64,000 nucleotides of DNA from Jacaranda mimosifolia (GCA_018894105.1 CM032122.1:37541404-37605403); one strand, 5' to 3'; positions 36,411 to 47,847 are shown, counted from the stretch's first letter. Notes: generated by a model from the sequence alone, not told the origin. Translations and numbers: made by a program.

Positions 36411-38261
36411 ATGGGTATGAAAGATTCATCCATTTAGAAAATAGAAAAGTTAGATCTTTTTCAATTTTTATATGTACTGAGGATGGTTCTATTTTGGTTG
36501 TTTTCGATTTTGTAAGCGAGGATTAAGGTGCATGAGCTGAGGCAAAAGAACAAGGCGGATTTGCTGGCACAGCTGAAGGATCTGAAGGCGGAGCTGGCGC
36601 TTCTGCGGGTGGCGAAGGTGACCGGTGGCGCTCCGAACAAACTTTCTAAGATCAAGGTGGTTAGGCTCTCCATTGCCCAGGTTCTGACAGTGATTTCTCA
36701 GAAGCAAAAAACCGCCCTCAGGGAAGCGTACAAGAACAAGAAGTACTTGCCACTTGATCTCCGCCCTAAGAAGACCCGTGCTATCCGTCGCCGGCTCACC
36801 AAGCACCAGGTATAATAGCCCTTCTCTTTTATTTTCCTTTCGTTGCCATTTTTTTTTTTTGGGTGTTATTTACGAAAAGGTTACTGAAAACTTGCATTTG
36901 AGGTATTGAACCTGCTACATTTGTTCATCTTCTGTTGACTTTTATTTCGGCCTTCCGACTTAATGACAATAGGGTTGAAGTTTGAACCATAATCCAATGG
37001 TGGTTAGTTATTGAATTCTTTATTTATCTTTTTTACTATCGCATTGTTGTTAAAAGATTGTGACATTGTTGTTAATGGTTTAAGTTGCCTGTTAAAATGC
37101 TTGTGTTGGATGATAAATTGTACGTTCTAGTTGTGATCCTGAGTTTATACTCATCTAATTATCTGGGCTCTGTGTTAATTGTATGTAGACTAAAAGTAAC
37201 CTATCTACATTGGACATCTAATCAAAGTGTTATCTTTTCTGTTTCATTCACACTTTAGTGGGGGGTGGTGCCTTATGTGTCTTGAACTATTGCTTCTTTA
37301 ACTGGCAATATTTATAGATTTAACCATCTTTCCAAGAATTTTCATCTTAGGTGTTGCACTTTCAATGTTATTTTGGAATGTTAGGAGTCTGCTTCTTGCT
37401 CTAAAAACACTTTAGAAATTAGAGGGCATAATTACTAACCAAAAGAACCATCTGGAGTTGGCTCCTTTTTTCCACAGCTATCGTTTTTTGCTTCTGTTAA
37501 TTCATTTGTCTTACATTATGTGGGTTGACATGGTAACACCTATAATGCACATACGCTTGGAAAAATTATCCCTTGTAGTGTTGAACACAGACACGCCTCT
37601 GACTCAGTCCCATCAGCCAGATATCTATTTGATATAGAACTACTGTGTTTGAAAATGAAAAAAGACATACTGGACATGGTGGAGCATTTTTTTTCAAATT
37701 TTAGAGAGTATAGGGGTTAATAAATACTAGCAAATGGCAAATATCTGAAAGGGAAATGAACTTTTTAACAAATTTGAATTGTATTCAATAATTTTAATTG
37801 TATAATATTGTATGAATTTGAATGTTTCCATTTGAGAATTTGAATGATGATAAACATCTTTTGTTTTAGTTATATATTTGGACTAAGATATGTTTATTTT
37901 AATGTTTCATATTGTTTCTTTTCTTCACATTCTGTCTTGGTATCTACTATCTAGTCATGTCCTGAAATTTTAAGATTTAGTATGTTCCTGTATCTGCGCT
38001 GTTCTTGTGTCTTTGTTGCTGTATCACCTTGTCTGTACTCATACCAAAATGATAGCACTTTTGTTATAACTCTTTTTTACTCCATAAATGGTACAGCTAA
38101 TGTACTTTCTCGCAGATATAATTTTTTCCTTTTTCTTTTTGGTTTTCTGGGTGTTGTTTAACCTTTGGTCTTGGTCCTTCTTTCAGGCATCTTTGAAGAC
38201 AGAAAGGCAGGAAAAGAAAGAGATGTATTTCCCTCTGAGAAAGTATGCCATTAAGGTTTAA
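36411..38261 (+). CDS. RPL35: 60S ribosomal protein L35 (uL29)
   Basis: Three exons, 36411-36414, 36517-36809 and 38187-38261, give 123 residues, the usual eukaryotic length. The first exon is only ATG plus one base, a typical plant RPL35 structure, so a frame-based search would miss the true start [11 protein letters not shown]. The product is highly basic, with an N-terminal helix pair ([29 protein letters not shown]) and the conserved [31 protein letters not shown] and C-terminal [11 protein letters not shown] blocks. L35 sits near the peptide exit tunnel of the large subunit. No break is visible and codon use is normal, so it looks like an expressed copy with intact introns, not a processed pseudogene. 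Confidence 0.96.
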
Positions 38262-38663
38262 ATTAAATTGTGCTCAACGCAATTTTGGTACTTTTATTGT
38301 CTAATCTTGAAGGACATCTATACTTTGTTGTGATGAATTGTTAGATCCGCAGGGTTAAGTTGTGCTAAGTAGACTTAAAATTCAAGCACAATATTTTACA
38401 AAACGATTTGGGTTAATGTTTATGGTTGATTATGTTATTTTGCTGCATTTTAATGGTTGTGGAGCTTTTTTACACACTTCATATGCGGCCGTTACGGTAG
38501 TGCTTCAGACATCATTGTATTTAGATAATTAATTCTTCATCTTAACGTTAATTTTTCAAACAATTGCCCAGTTATTAACCAATTAAATAATTTATAATGG
38601 AAGAACGAATGATTTTGTTGGTGTGGCCTTAGAATATGCTAGCATCCCGTCTCCGTGCTCATT

Positions 38664-39690
38664 TTAACTGGCGCCACGAGCTCCAGGAATCCCCGGCTTT
38701 CCTCTTGATGCTCCATCCCAATTGAGCTTCATCCAACTGGGCGCAGACTCAAGACACTCACCACAGAACCAGCTTCCAACAGTGAAGGAGAGGGAGAAGG
38801 GGGAAAAATAATTGTTGTGGGGGGGGGGGGGGGTGTGCAACTTGAATATCAAGCAATTGCGCCACATTTTTATATCCCATCCACAGGTGGTGGTTCATTA
38901 AGTTTGACGTGCCAAATAATTTGCTCATGGTTCACCGGTTTGTTTTTGATATTTGGCACCATTCCGAGCACACTACAAAAAGCACAATATAAATAATAGT
39001 ACTCTGTTTTTGAAGTGTAAAATGGATGAATAAGGGGCTTCTTGTTCCATGCATTAATAAGACTCCAAACCAATTGCCAAAATTGCTTTGGATGAACAAA
39101 TCCCAGGAATAGTTCCAAGCGAACTTGGCTGAGAATTGGCAGTTTGCTGTCAGCTTCCACCAGCACTGATCCTCTTGATTGCTGGCCACAACCGTTCTCA
39201 TACAAGCTGATGAATTCCACGAGACGGGAGAGGCCTTCGCTATTTGCAGTTGTAAACATGGTAACATCATTGGTTTATGCAAGGTGCAAAAGGCGGCATC
39301 TTCCTTTTGTCGTAAAAAACATGTCTGGATTGCTTTCAAACACGTGCTGTAGTGTTCCCTCGATAAAGCCTCAGCAGACATAATAAACAACCCGGACAAA
39401 AGGGGATCCCCCGTGGATGAAGTCCGATTTGAAATCAACTGCATTCTCCGTTAACTTGGATGGTAAACCAACAATTTTCCAGCACTGTTTCCATCGCCTT
39501 TCCCATGTTTAACGTGATCACAACGTTGACATCCCCGTACCACCTACCAATATCATGTAACCATTTTTTGGGCAAGGAGAATGTTCTCGGCAATGTTTCA
39601 GCCCTTCACAGTATCATGTTTCTTCGAGCAAATAATCTTCAACAGGACAGTGGCCAATTTGTGCCCCTCTTTAGTGAGATTAAGTGAGCA
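38664..39690 (-). pseudogene. Degraded LINE (L1-type) reverse transcriptase and RNase H remnant
   Basis: Minus-strand reading shows non-LTR retrotransposon RT pieces in two or three frames. There is an NIAENILLAQ block (about 39605-39570), VNGE near 39445, GDPLLSGLFIMSAEALSRE (about 39405-39350) and VTMFTTANSEGLSRLVEFISLYENG (about 39265-39190). The catalytic FADD is lost; the frame reads a stop and TND instead. An RNase H start, KLNWDGASRGKPG, follows near 38735-38680, much closer to the RT than in intact elements, so an internal deletion is likely. Multiple stops and frameshifts. No endonuclease, poly-A tail or target duplication identified. Confidence 0.8.
38819..38834. repeat. Poly-G tract within LINE remnant
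   Basis: About 15 consecutive G separate the RNase H and RT pieces of the LINE remnant; a likely slippage and sequencing hotspot. Confidence 0.8.
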
Positions 39691-39699
39691 TAATTCACA

Positions 39700-40200
39700 T
39701 TGTTATAGTGAGTCTCATTTGGGTTGCTCTAGTGGTGATCTTTACATTTTTTCTTTCACTCGTAGTATGGGGAAGAAGTGGGCTTTTAATCCTTTGGATA
39801 CCTATTTTGTGTTGAAGGGAGATGTATCTAATTTGATCAATTGTGTAAGACCATCGAAGGCTGTTGAAACGGCTAATTCTTGACCATTAAGAGGTTGGTA
39901 TAACGAGTATTATAATTTTAAGCATTGTTCTTATGGGTTATTTTGAATGGACCTTTGTAGATAGAATTCCAAAAATCAATATTTCTGGGGCTTATTTTAA
40001 ATAGGACCTTTGTAGGTAGGCCCTCAAAAATAGACCAACTACTCATATAAGAACGATGGAATGTTGTTGGATTAGCATAATTAAGATAACAAAAATCTTC
40101 GTGGGTTTTCGGGTTCCAGTCGTATCAAAATATGGATATTTGTATTAAGTACATCTCTAATAAAAGATTGCGTAGATATTGATATACAATTAATTAAAAA
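39700..40200. other. Intergenic, no feature recognised
   Basis: A short plus-strand frame (39581-39883) partly overlaps the LINE remnant and has no family match. Otherwise AT-rich. Confidence 0.45.
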
Positions 40201-40204
40201 TATT

Positions 40205-40680
40205 GTTAATGTTTTGTTACATTTTGTATGTTTTGGATTATGTGTTTTGAAAAAATGAGTTTTGGCATTGAGGTTGGGATATGTGAAAAATGTATTGGAA
40301 AATATGATGGATATGTGTTTATATTTTGAAAAATAATTAAAAAATTATTTTGAAGAATTTGGGTATGCTTGTTTATGTTTTGGGAGGAGACAATTTTTAT
40401 TGTAACAGTCAAATTAAGGCTTTTTTGTTGGATTTTTAGGGTGAAAATGGAATTGAATAATATTTTTTATTATAAAAAAATAATAATATGTATATGTATG
40501 TATATGTTAAGATTGGATATGATTTTTTTCATTGTAAAAGTAATAATAAAATATTATGATATTTATATGCATGTATATGTGGTTTTTGGTAATAAGCCAA
40601 TTAATTTGAAGGAGTATTATGTGATTTGATATATGGTGTTTTAACAAAAACTCAACTCACATGTTTGGTTACATTCTGCT
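40205..40680 (+). mobile_element. MITE family B, best-preserved copy
   Basis: An AT-rich repeat containing GGAGGAGACAA, TTTTATTGTAACAGTCAAAT and GGTGAAAATGGAATTGA, shared with the interrupted copy at 9150-9400 (reverse complement) and with 52830-53290 and 18385-18745. Ends carry ACAxTTTGGTTACAT-like sequence; exact boundaries and target duplication not resolved. No coding capacity. Confidence 0.65.
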
Positions 40681-41309
40681 AAAACGAATTTGTTTTGATA
40701 AATCGTAATCAAATATAGCCGATGTTATTCTGATATTTATATTTATAAAGTCAAATTCTAGGTAGGGTAATTATTTTGCTCTTGAATTTGAATCATATAG
40801 ACTTACTGTTAAAAAAGTTATAAAACAATTTCTAGTTTGTCTTTCAAGCAGACAAAGCACAGTCTTCAATCAATTTCAATAATTAATTGTACTCGCATTT
40901 CCTGGGAATTATTTGGAGCATTTCTGACGTTCCAAGGAAAATTAAAATAGCTGGAAACTTTTGGCAATGAGTTCGGTCGTATGAATTATAATCGTCTTTA
41001 ATTTATGTTAAAAGCTTGTTTATATTTATCATCTCTTTGATTTCTACAAAAGGTATTTTTGTCCTTTGTCCGACATAATATGGTTTCATTTGAACTAATT
41101 AAATTTCAATCGAATAAGTTATCCCATGCTTCTGAAACACAATGAGAGGGAAATTAAAGGGTTCCTAAAATGCCAACTTTCAAGCTTCAAGTTTGTCACG
41201 ACTATCATTCTTGTTTAAATGGGAACGCACTAATATAATATTCTAACATTGGTACAAGTGTAAAAGGTCGCTTTTATTTTTTTTCTTTTATTTTTTATTT
41301 TTTTATGTA
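40681..41309. other. Intergenic, no feature recognised
   Basis: AT-rich; no gene, RNA or sharp repeat recognised. Confidence 0.45.
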
Positions 41310-41795
41310 TACACACTCACACACATCAGGAGATTGTTTAGACTCGAACTCCTGACCTTCCACATTATGTGGGAGATTTAGAGGTTGTTTGGCTAAACTT
41401 ATTTAAAACGTCTTATAAGCTCCTACATCTTATAAAATATTTTTGGAGCTTATAAGATGTTATATCTTATTTTTAAAATAAGTTGTTGAAGTGATTGGAT
41501 AAAATAAGATCTTAAAGCTTATAAGATGTTAATAATGTCAATTTTGTAATTAAAATGATTAAAAATGAAGGAGCTTGTTAAAATCTTAAAAATAAGTTAG
41601 GGTCTCCTTATTTTTTTAAAAAGAGCTTATAAGCCTCCTAACATCTTATTTTAAGATCTTATAAGCTCTTTTTAAAAAAAAATTACCCAACACTTTTTAT
41701 CAACTTATAAGCTCTTAAACATCTTATAAGATATTTTAAAGAGCTTATAAGTTCACCCAAACACCCTCTTATGCCACTGGACCACAGGTAACTAA
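41310..41795. repeat. Short interspersed repeat, interrupted by MITE 1
   Basis: 41310-41380 and 41769-41795 flank the MITE at 41381-41768. Joined, they resemble 53570-53650: both have a TATACACAC-rich start, a (A/C)TCGAACTCCTGACC-like box, CTTTCCACAT.ATGTG and a TTTAT.CCA/TCA stretch. The box resembles the T-loop end of a tRNA on the minus strand, hinting at a tRNA-derived SINE, but no A and B boxes at proper spacing were identified. Confidence 0.5.
41381..41768. mobile_element. Tourist-like MITE family C, copy 1 of 3
   Basis: 388 bp, inverted ends GAGGTTGTTTGG and GAGGGTGTTTGG, and a perfect TTA target duplication (41378-41380 and 41769-41771), as for PIF/Harbinger-derived MITEs. The interior is built of repeated CTTATAAGCTC / GAGCTTATAAG palindromes. 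No coding capacity. Confidence 0.88.
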
Positions 41796-42182
41796 GAGAG
41801 TGTTTGGCTAAGCTTATTTTAAACATCGTAAAAGCTCATGCATCTTATAAGATATTTTTGGAGCTTATAAGATGTTAGATCTTATTTTTGAAATAAGTTA
41901 TTGAAGTGTTTGGATAAAATAATATTTTGGAGCTTATAAAATGTTAATAATGATAATTTTGTAATTAAAATGGTTAAAAATGAAGGAGCTTATTAAGATC
42001 TTAAAAATAAATTGGGGTTTGCTTATTTTTTTTAAAAGAGCTTATAAGCTCATAATATCTTATTTTAGGATATTATAAGCTCTTTTTAAAAAAAAATTAT
42101 CAAACATTTTTTATCAACTTATAAGCTCTTAAACATCTTATAAGATGTTTTGAAAAGCTTATAAGCTCATCCAAACACCCTC
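41796..42182. mobile_element. Tourist-like MITE family C, copy 2 of 3
   Basis: 387 bp in the same orientation as copy 1, ends GAGAGTGTTTGG and GAGGGTGTTTGG, flanked by TAA on both sides (41793-41795 and 42183-42185). Separated from copy 1 by 27 bp. Confidence 0.88.
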
Positions 42183-42185
42183 TAA

Positions 42186-42571
42186 GAGGTGTTTGGCTTA
42201 ACTTATTCAAAAGGTCTTATAAGCCCCTACATCTTATAAAATATTTTTGAAACTTATAAGATGCTAGATCTTTTTTTAAAAATAAGTTTTTAGAATGTTT
42301 GGATAAAATAAAATTTTGGAGCTTATAAGACGTTAGTAATGTCAATTTTGTAATTAATATGCTTAAAATCAAGAGAATTTTTTAATATCCTAAAAATAAG
42401 TTATGAATTCCTAACTTTTCTAAAAAGAGCTTATCTCAATATCTTGTTTTTAGAGCTTAGCTTATAAGTTTTTTTTAAAAAAAATTTACCAAACACTTTT
42501 TGACATTTTATAAACTGTCAAATATGTTATAAGATATTTTGAGGGGCTTATAAGCTTACCCAAACACCCTC
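42186..42571. mobile_element. Tourist-like MITE family C, copy 3 of 3
   Basis: 386 bp, same orientation. It abuts copy 2 and shares its TAA; the right flank is TCA. It is the most diverged copy, with several indels around 42380-42450. Confidence 0.85.
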
Positions 42572-42599
42572 TCAGTCTATTTAAATTGATTATGAGATT

Positions 42600-43430
42600 A
42601 TTTGTATTGATTATATTTTGAAACAGTCTCACTCCTTTTCTGTATTAAATATTTTAGAATTTTAATCCACACATGATAAACATCTTATTAGGTTGGGTAA
42701 GCCTTGATGCTGATGGTTAGTTAAGCCTCAATTAAAACAGTAGGAGTAGAGTGGAAAAGGTCTCACACTCCCTTAGGGTGCGTTTGGTAGTGACCAAAAA
42801 TTTAGACCCGTTTTGTTATATGTTCATTCAAATTTTTAATACCTAATGTCTTTTCAAATATGGAAAAGTAATTAGTTATAGATTCTTGTTAAGGAATAAA
42901 TATGTATTTTTATAATTCATTTGAAAATATTGAGTGGAGTAGGTATGTGGTTAAAAATTTAATAAGTTGATATTTTTTATGTGTAAGAAGACATATTTTT
43001 TATGTATATTTTATTATTTTGAAGTGATTAATAGATATGATGTATCAAACCTAATTTTATTTTGATTGATATGATACTACTACTGTGTCTCAATTTAATA
43101 GGTAGAAGTAAAAAACAAAAAATAAATAAACTCCAACAGGACATAAAGAATAGACAACAGAATTTGACATCAATTAATAGTCTACGTTCATGATACAAAG
43201 AAAAAATAATTTTTCATGCAATTACAATAAAGAGCAGAGATATTATGTTTTGAAATCTCAATTTCACAACGTCCAACTCTCTTATAGTAATTTTTTTAAT
43301 TAAAACTCAATCCCCAATTTTGATGTACCAATATAGCTTTTTATTTTTATTATTTATTAAGAAAAGAATTTGACAAACAGCAAAATCATCGAAAATCAAA
43401 TACTAACTAAAGGGCAAAAATATGGATGAT
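42600..43430. other. Intergenic AT-rich DNA
   Basis: No gene seen. GGTGCGTTTGGTAGTG near 42777 looks like the end of another MITE, but I could not find its partner end. Confidence 0.4.
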
Positions 43431-43434
43431 GTTG

Positions 43435-43773
43435 GGGGGTGTTTGGTTTTATTTCCAAACCCCATGTTTACCAATTTTACTATTTCAGAAATAAAAATAT
43501 CACTTTTAAAAAAATTTCACCCAACATAATTTCAATTTCCATTTTCAAAACACATTCTCCAATAACCTATATATTTTTTTCCTAATAACCTATATATCTT
43601 CTCTCTCTATTCTATTATTTCTATCTCTCTCCACTTATAACCTATTAAAACCAACATAATCATTACATTTTCAAACATTTCATCCAAATATATTTTTATT
43701 TTCATATCACATCACATAACTAATTCTCACTATTTTAGAAATGATGGAAATGGAAATAAAACCAAACAGCCCC
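43435..43773 (+). mobile_element. MITE family A, second copy
   Basis: 339 bp, ends GGGGGTGTTTGGTTTT and GGGGCTGTTTGGTTTT (one mismatch in the first 12), flanked by TTG on both sides (43432-43434 and 43774-43776). Matches the element in RAD51D intron 9 in the opposite orientation. Confidence 0.85.
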
Positions 43774-43779
43774 TTGGTT

Positions 43780-44800
43780 TTTCATCAAATATTTTAATAT
43801 ATGAATAACTGCCTATTTTATATAGGTTTAGGTCTGCGAAAGGTGCATTGTAGTAGGTGACAGCAGTTAGGAATAATTAGGAAAAAAGGTACGGTTTCCG
43901 TCTCTAATGTATGGATGATGTGGCTTTATTTGTCAGCCACAAATTAACTACGAAACCGCGACCGAAATGCTCAAAACAACACAGACCAACATGGTTGACC
44001 AATCTTCGTTTCATCAGACAGAAACTGGCAAAAAGGGCAATTTATTTATTTTTTTAAAAAAAAAGAAAAAGAAAAAGGGCACCGCGTGAAATGTCTCTTA
44101 CAGTACTACAAAATGTTACCACCAAATGTTTTGAATTCAATTGGTAGAATAGCTGAGCAGTCCATTAATTTAATGACATTATTTTCATATTTATATGTTA
44201 GAAGATAAAATTCAAATTCTGGTGATCTCTTGCTATGTATAGATGTAAATATAAAAAGAATGCTTGGATCTTCTATTTTGCGCTCGATTTAATAACATTA
44301 ACTGTTTCTATTTTAATGAAATTATAAAATAATTATATATATATTTATTTACGCGACTTATTGGATACATTCAAATAAATTCGAACTATATATGCAACAT
44401 ATTTGATGGTTCTACTAGAGAATAGATATTACTTGTCAAGTTTTATGCACAATTTATTAATTACCACAAACCGTGAACTCAAAATCCAGTTTATGATATG
44501 CGTCAAAAACAACATGCAAACTCCGATCCCCAGCTGGAGACGTGTGAGGAGTTCCTCGTAATTCTCGCATAGCCTTAATCACCAATCCAACTCGTCATAC
44601 CAAGCAAATGTATATTTGGTAATAACATGAAAACGAGTAAACCTACAGCCAAAACCAAACCCTACCGATCCCATGGTAATTTTCATATTAATGTACAACA
44701 ACTAAAAGACACTCCACTTGTTGCCTTCTTTTTTAAGTAACAAATTTATTTAAATAATGAAAGGCCGCGTTTACGTCTTTACTGTTGCTCAGTCAAACCC
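43780..44800. other. Intergenic region upstream of EXO70
   Basis: AT-rich, no gene seen. Probably includes the EXO70 promoter at its right end. Confidence 0.45.
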
Positions 44801-44810
44801 GCTTTTCCTC

Positions 44811-44818
44811 TATTTATA
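44811..44818 (+). promoter_or_regulatory. Possible TATA box of EXO70 gene
   Basis: TATTTATA after a CT-rich tract, 136 bp upstream of the ATG at 44947; typical spacing for an approximately 100-nt leader. Confidence 0.45.
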
Positions 44819-44946
44819 TCTACATATCCGCACTCCTATTCATAAACCAAACGTCGCATTTTTGAATTCCCACCAAAAATTAGTTGCTTCTAACTCATTA
44901 ACACAATCAATTAGCTAACAAATCCAAACTGCTACTGTGAAGAAAA

Positions 44947-46869
44947 ATGAAGGCTTCGTTATTTGCCAGCAACCCTTCTTCTCCTTTACGCTCTTCACAT
45001 CACAAGAGCTACCCCGTCTCTGCCGGCCATCCTTCTTTTTCCGAAGCCATGATGGAGGAAAACATCAGCCGTGCCGAGCCCGTGATCAGGAAATGGGGTG
45101 TAGATGACTGTGAACTCGATAAATTCTCAACACTCTTCGCCGATGATAGAAAAGAAGCGAAGAGATTGTTCGAAGCCACAATTGGCCTGCAAAATGCCAT
45201 GCACTATTATGTGAAGCTGAGTAGCGGCTCCGAGAAGCTCATCAGAGCTCAGAAATTAGTGCAGATTGCGATGAAGAGAATGGAGAAGGAATTTTATATG
45301 ATTTTATCCTCAAACAGAAAGAATCTTGATTCTGAATCGGTCTCCAGCCGGTCCTCCAGGGCTTCGATCAGGTCCAGCATTTCGGACTTCTATGAAGACG
45401 AGGTGTTGGAAGAAGAGGAGAGTATAATGATGACTCCGCCTCGTACGGCGCAGGCTCGAGGTGGGCATGCGATGTCGGAATCTGAGAGAGCTTCAGATAT
45501 GGCTATGGCGGATCTGAAGAGCATCGCGGACTGTATGATTGCCTGTGGTTATGGAAAAGAATGTGTCAGCATTTACAAAATGATCAGAAAATCGATTATT
45601 GATGAGACCCTTTACTATTTGGGAGTCGAAAGATTAAACCATTCTCAAATGAAGAAAATGGAATGGACAATTTTGGAGCCCAAAATCAAGGGATGGCTGC
45701 ACGCAGTAAAGGTTGCTATGAGGAACCTTTTTTCCGGCGAGAAAATTCTCTGCGACATCGTCTTCTCCTCCTCGGAAAAAATCGCGGAGTCGTGTTTTAT
45801 TGAAATCTCCAAGGATGCGGCCCTGAATCTGTTTGCTTTCCCTGAAAATTTTGGCAAATGCAAGAACATTCTATCACCGGAGAAAATGTTCCGCGCGCTG
45901 GATCTTTATGAGGCTATCTCCGACCTATGGCCGGAGATTGAATTGATATTTCCTAACAAGTCGTTGGCCGCAGTGAGGTCGCAAGCGGTGGCGGCGCTCG
46001 TGAAACTTGGTGAAGCTGTAAGAACTATGCTGGGCCAATTCGAGGCGGCGATTCAAAAGGACTCCTCAAAATCGCCAGCAGGAGGCGGCCTCCACCCCCT
46101 CACCCGCTACGTGATGAATTTCCTCGTTTTTCTCAGTGATTACAGCGGCGCAATCTCCGACATTGTGGAGGATTGGCCGCTGAACACGCGGACTCCTCTA
46201 CCGGAATATCATTTTTCCAGCCCCATATCCGGCGGCGAGGCTGATCCATCAGTGGGGGAGATCAGGGCCCGCCTCGCATGGTTGATTCTAGTCCTCCTGT
46301 GCAAGCTAGACGGCAAGGCGGCGCTATACAACCACGTCGAATTATCCTACTTGTTCTTGGCGAACAACTTGAACTACGTTGTTTCAAAGGTCCGAAGCTC
46401 GGGTCTGGGTCTCCTGATGGGATCCGATTGGATCTGGAAGCAGGAGTCAAAGGTTAAACAATACTTAGCCAACTACGAGCGGATAGGATGGAGTAAAGTC
46501 ATCTCCTCGTTGCCGGAGAATCCAGCGGCCGAAATTCCACCACAGGAAGCAACACAATCCTTTAAAAACTTCTATTCAAGTTTCCAAGAGGCGTATAAGA
46601 ACCAAAGTTCTTGGGTCATACCCGACCCGAAACTCCGGGATGAGTTGAAGATTGCATTGGCCAGAAAGATTATCCCATGTTATCGGGTCTTTTACCAGAA
46701 ACACAGGGGGAAATACACGAGGGAGGTCGGAATGGAGTTAATCGTCAGATATGCCCCGGAAGATTTGAATAATTACTTGTCGGACCTGTTTTTTCCGACT
46801 TCGAGAGCCAGTACTCCGTCATCGCACAATACCTCTTCAACATCGTACTCGTCGTCACGCGGTCGTTGA
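44947..46869 (+). CDS. EXO70H: Exocyst subunit EXO70, H clade
   Basis: Intronless, 640 residues, as is usual for plant EXO70H. EXO70 proteins bind plasma-membrane phosphoinositides and help the exocyst tether secretory vesicles; H-clade members are linked to defence and trichome secretion. The N-terminal part includes the helix KWGVDDCELDKFSTLF (about residues 48-65) and a Ser-rich then acidic linker (about 122-160, with DFYEDEVLEEEE). The Exo70 domain (PF03081) covers about residues 240-615, including KIKGWLHAVKVAMRNLFSGEK, HPLTRYVMNFLVFLSDY, LSYLFLANNLNYVVSKVRSS and the closing RYAPEDLNNYLSDLF. A Ser/Thr-rich tail of about 25 residues follows. No break is seen. Position next to DIR and KCS genes matches Arabidopsis EXO70H loci as I recall them. 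Confidence 0.95.
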   Translation: MKASLFASNPSSPLRSSHHKSYPVSAGHPSFSEAMMEENISRAEPVIRKWGVDDCELDKFSTLFADDRKEAKRLFEATIGLQNAMHYYVKLSSGSEKLIRAQKLVQIAMKRMEKEFYMILSSNRKNLDSESVSSRSSRASIRSSISDFYEDEVLEEEESIMMTPPRTAQARGGHAMSESERASDMAMADLKSIADCMIACGYGKECVSIYKMIRKSIIDETLYYLGVERLNHSQMKKMEWTILEPKIKGWLHAVKVAMRNLFSGEKILCDIVFSSSEKIAESCFIEISKDAALNLFAFPENFGKCKNILSPEKMFRALDLYEAISDLWPEIELIFPNKSLAAVRSQAVAALVKLGEAVRTMLGQFEAAIQKDSSKSPAGGGLHPLTRYVMNFLVFLSDYSGAISDIVEDWPLNTRTPLPEYHFSSPISGGEADPSVGEIRARLAWLILVLLCKLDGKAALYNHVELSYLFLANNLNYVVSKVRSSGLGLLMGSDWIWKQESKVKQYLANYERIGWSKVISSLPENPAAEIPPQEATQSFKNFYSSFQEAYKNQSSWVIPDPKLRDELKIALARKIIPCYRVFYQKHRGKYTREVGMELIVRYAPEDLNNYLSDLFFPTSRASTPSSHNTSSTSYSSSRGR

Positions 46870-46899
46870 CGGGCATTGTGGACTTCCTTTGAATGGCCG

Positions 46900-47840
46900 G
46901 CTCTGCATGTGTGAAATATGAAACTTTTCGTGCATGCGATTGCAACGAAAAATTGAGTAGATAATTATTTCTGTTCAGAAGAAATAAATTGATAGGTCTA
47001 AAGAAATTGACCCAGTTGAACCAGACCTTCCGAGTGTATTCATATTTAAATTTTTTTTATTCTTTCCTAAGTTAATAAATTATACTTTTGTTTATTGTTT
47101 GGTTTTCACATAATTGTTTTATCATCTCTCTATTTAGAAATAAATATTCGATTCTAAATTATTTGTTTTGATTTGTTTTTGCTCGAATTTTCAAAGAATT
47201 CGATCACTATTATTATGTGTTTCGTCCACTATGATTCATTTTGTTGTTATAATCCCAGGAGATCATATCTAAATATTAAAGTTAAGAATCCCAATGTTGT
47301 AATTTGTAAGGGGTTTTGATTCAAGTCCCACATTGAGTATATATACTAATATACGCATGTGATATGGACTAATGGAAGAACAGAGGCCCATAATAAATCA
47401 AATAGGCCAAGTTGTTGGGCAGCGATCTCCACGCCCAATAAGTGGCATTCGCATTTAGCCCACAAAACAAAGTCCTATTGGACGCTAGAGAAAGTATTGG
47501 AAGATCCGGGCCAATTGGATGGTGACACGTTATCCATTTTGCTACTGTAAATGGACGGATTGAGCTAGTAGAAACGGGATGCTATCTATACTATTCTGTT
47601 AAAAAAAGAAAAACAATATTTTTATCCGTAACATCATTTCTTCCTACAGATTATTGACCTGACAGTTATCTCGTGCCTAGACATGAACTGTATCATATAG
47701 ATGGGGTAAGCAATAGGGGATAGTGTTCAAAAAATGGAACCATTCATTTAATTAAAAAATTTATCGATTTACAGTTTATTAGTTCAATCGCTGGTTTGAT
47801 CGTAATTGAACCATAACGTTATAATTATAAAATATATATT
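46900..47840. other. Intergenic region downstream of EXO70
   Basis: Probable EXO70 3' UTR, then DNA with no recognised gene. The frame at 47359-47550 has no family match. Confidence 0.5.
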
Positions 47841-47847
47841 CATATTA

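Noticed and set aside
36810..38186. C/D snoRNA in RPL35 intron 2
   Set aside because: TGATGAT-like boxes occur near 37845 but no properly spaced CTGA box and terminal stem were found.
38975..38987. CACTACAAAAA as a CACTA transposon end
   Set aside because: No inverted partner or duplication nearby and it lies within the LINE remnant; chance occurrence.
41330..41365. tRNA gene on the minus strand
   Set aside because: Only a T-loop-like CGAACTCC box is present; no cloverleaf can be built, so it is treated as a SINE-like repeat.
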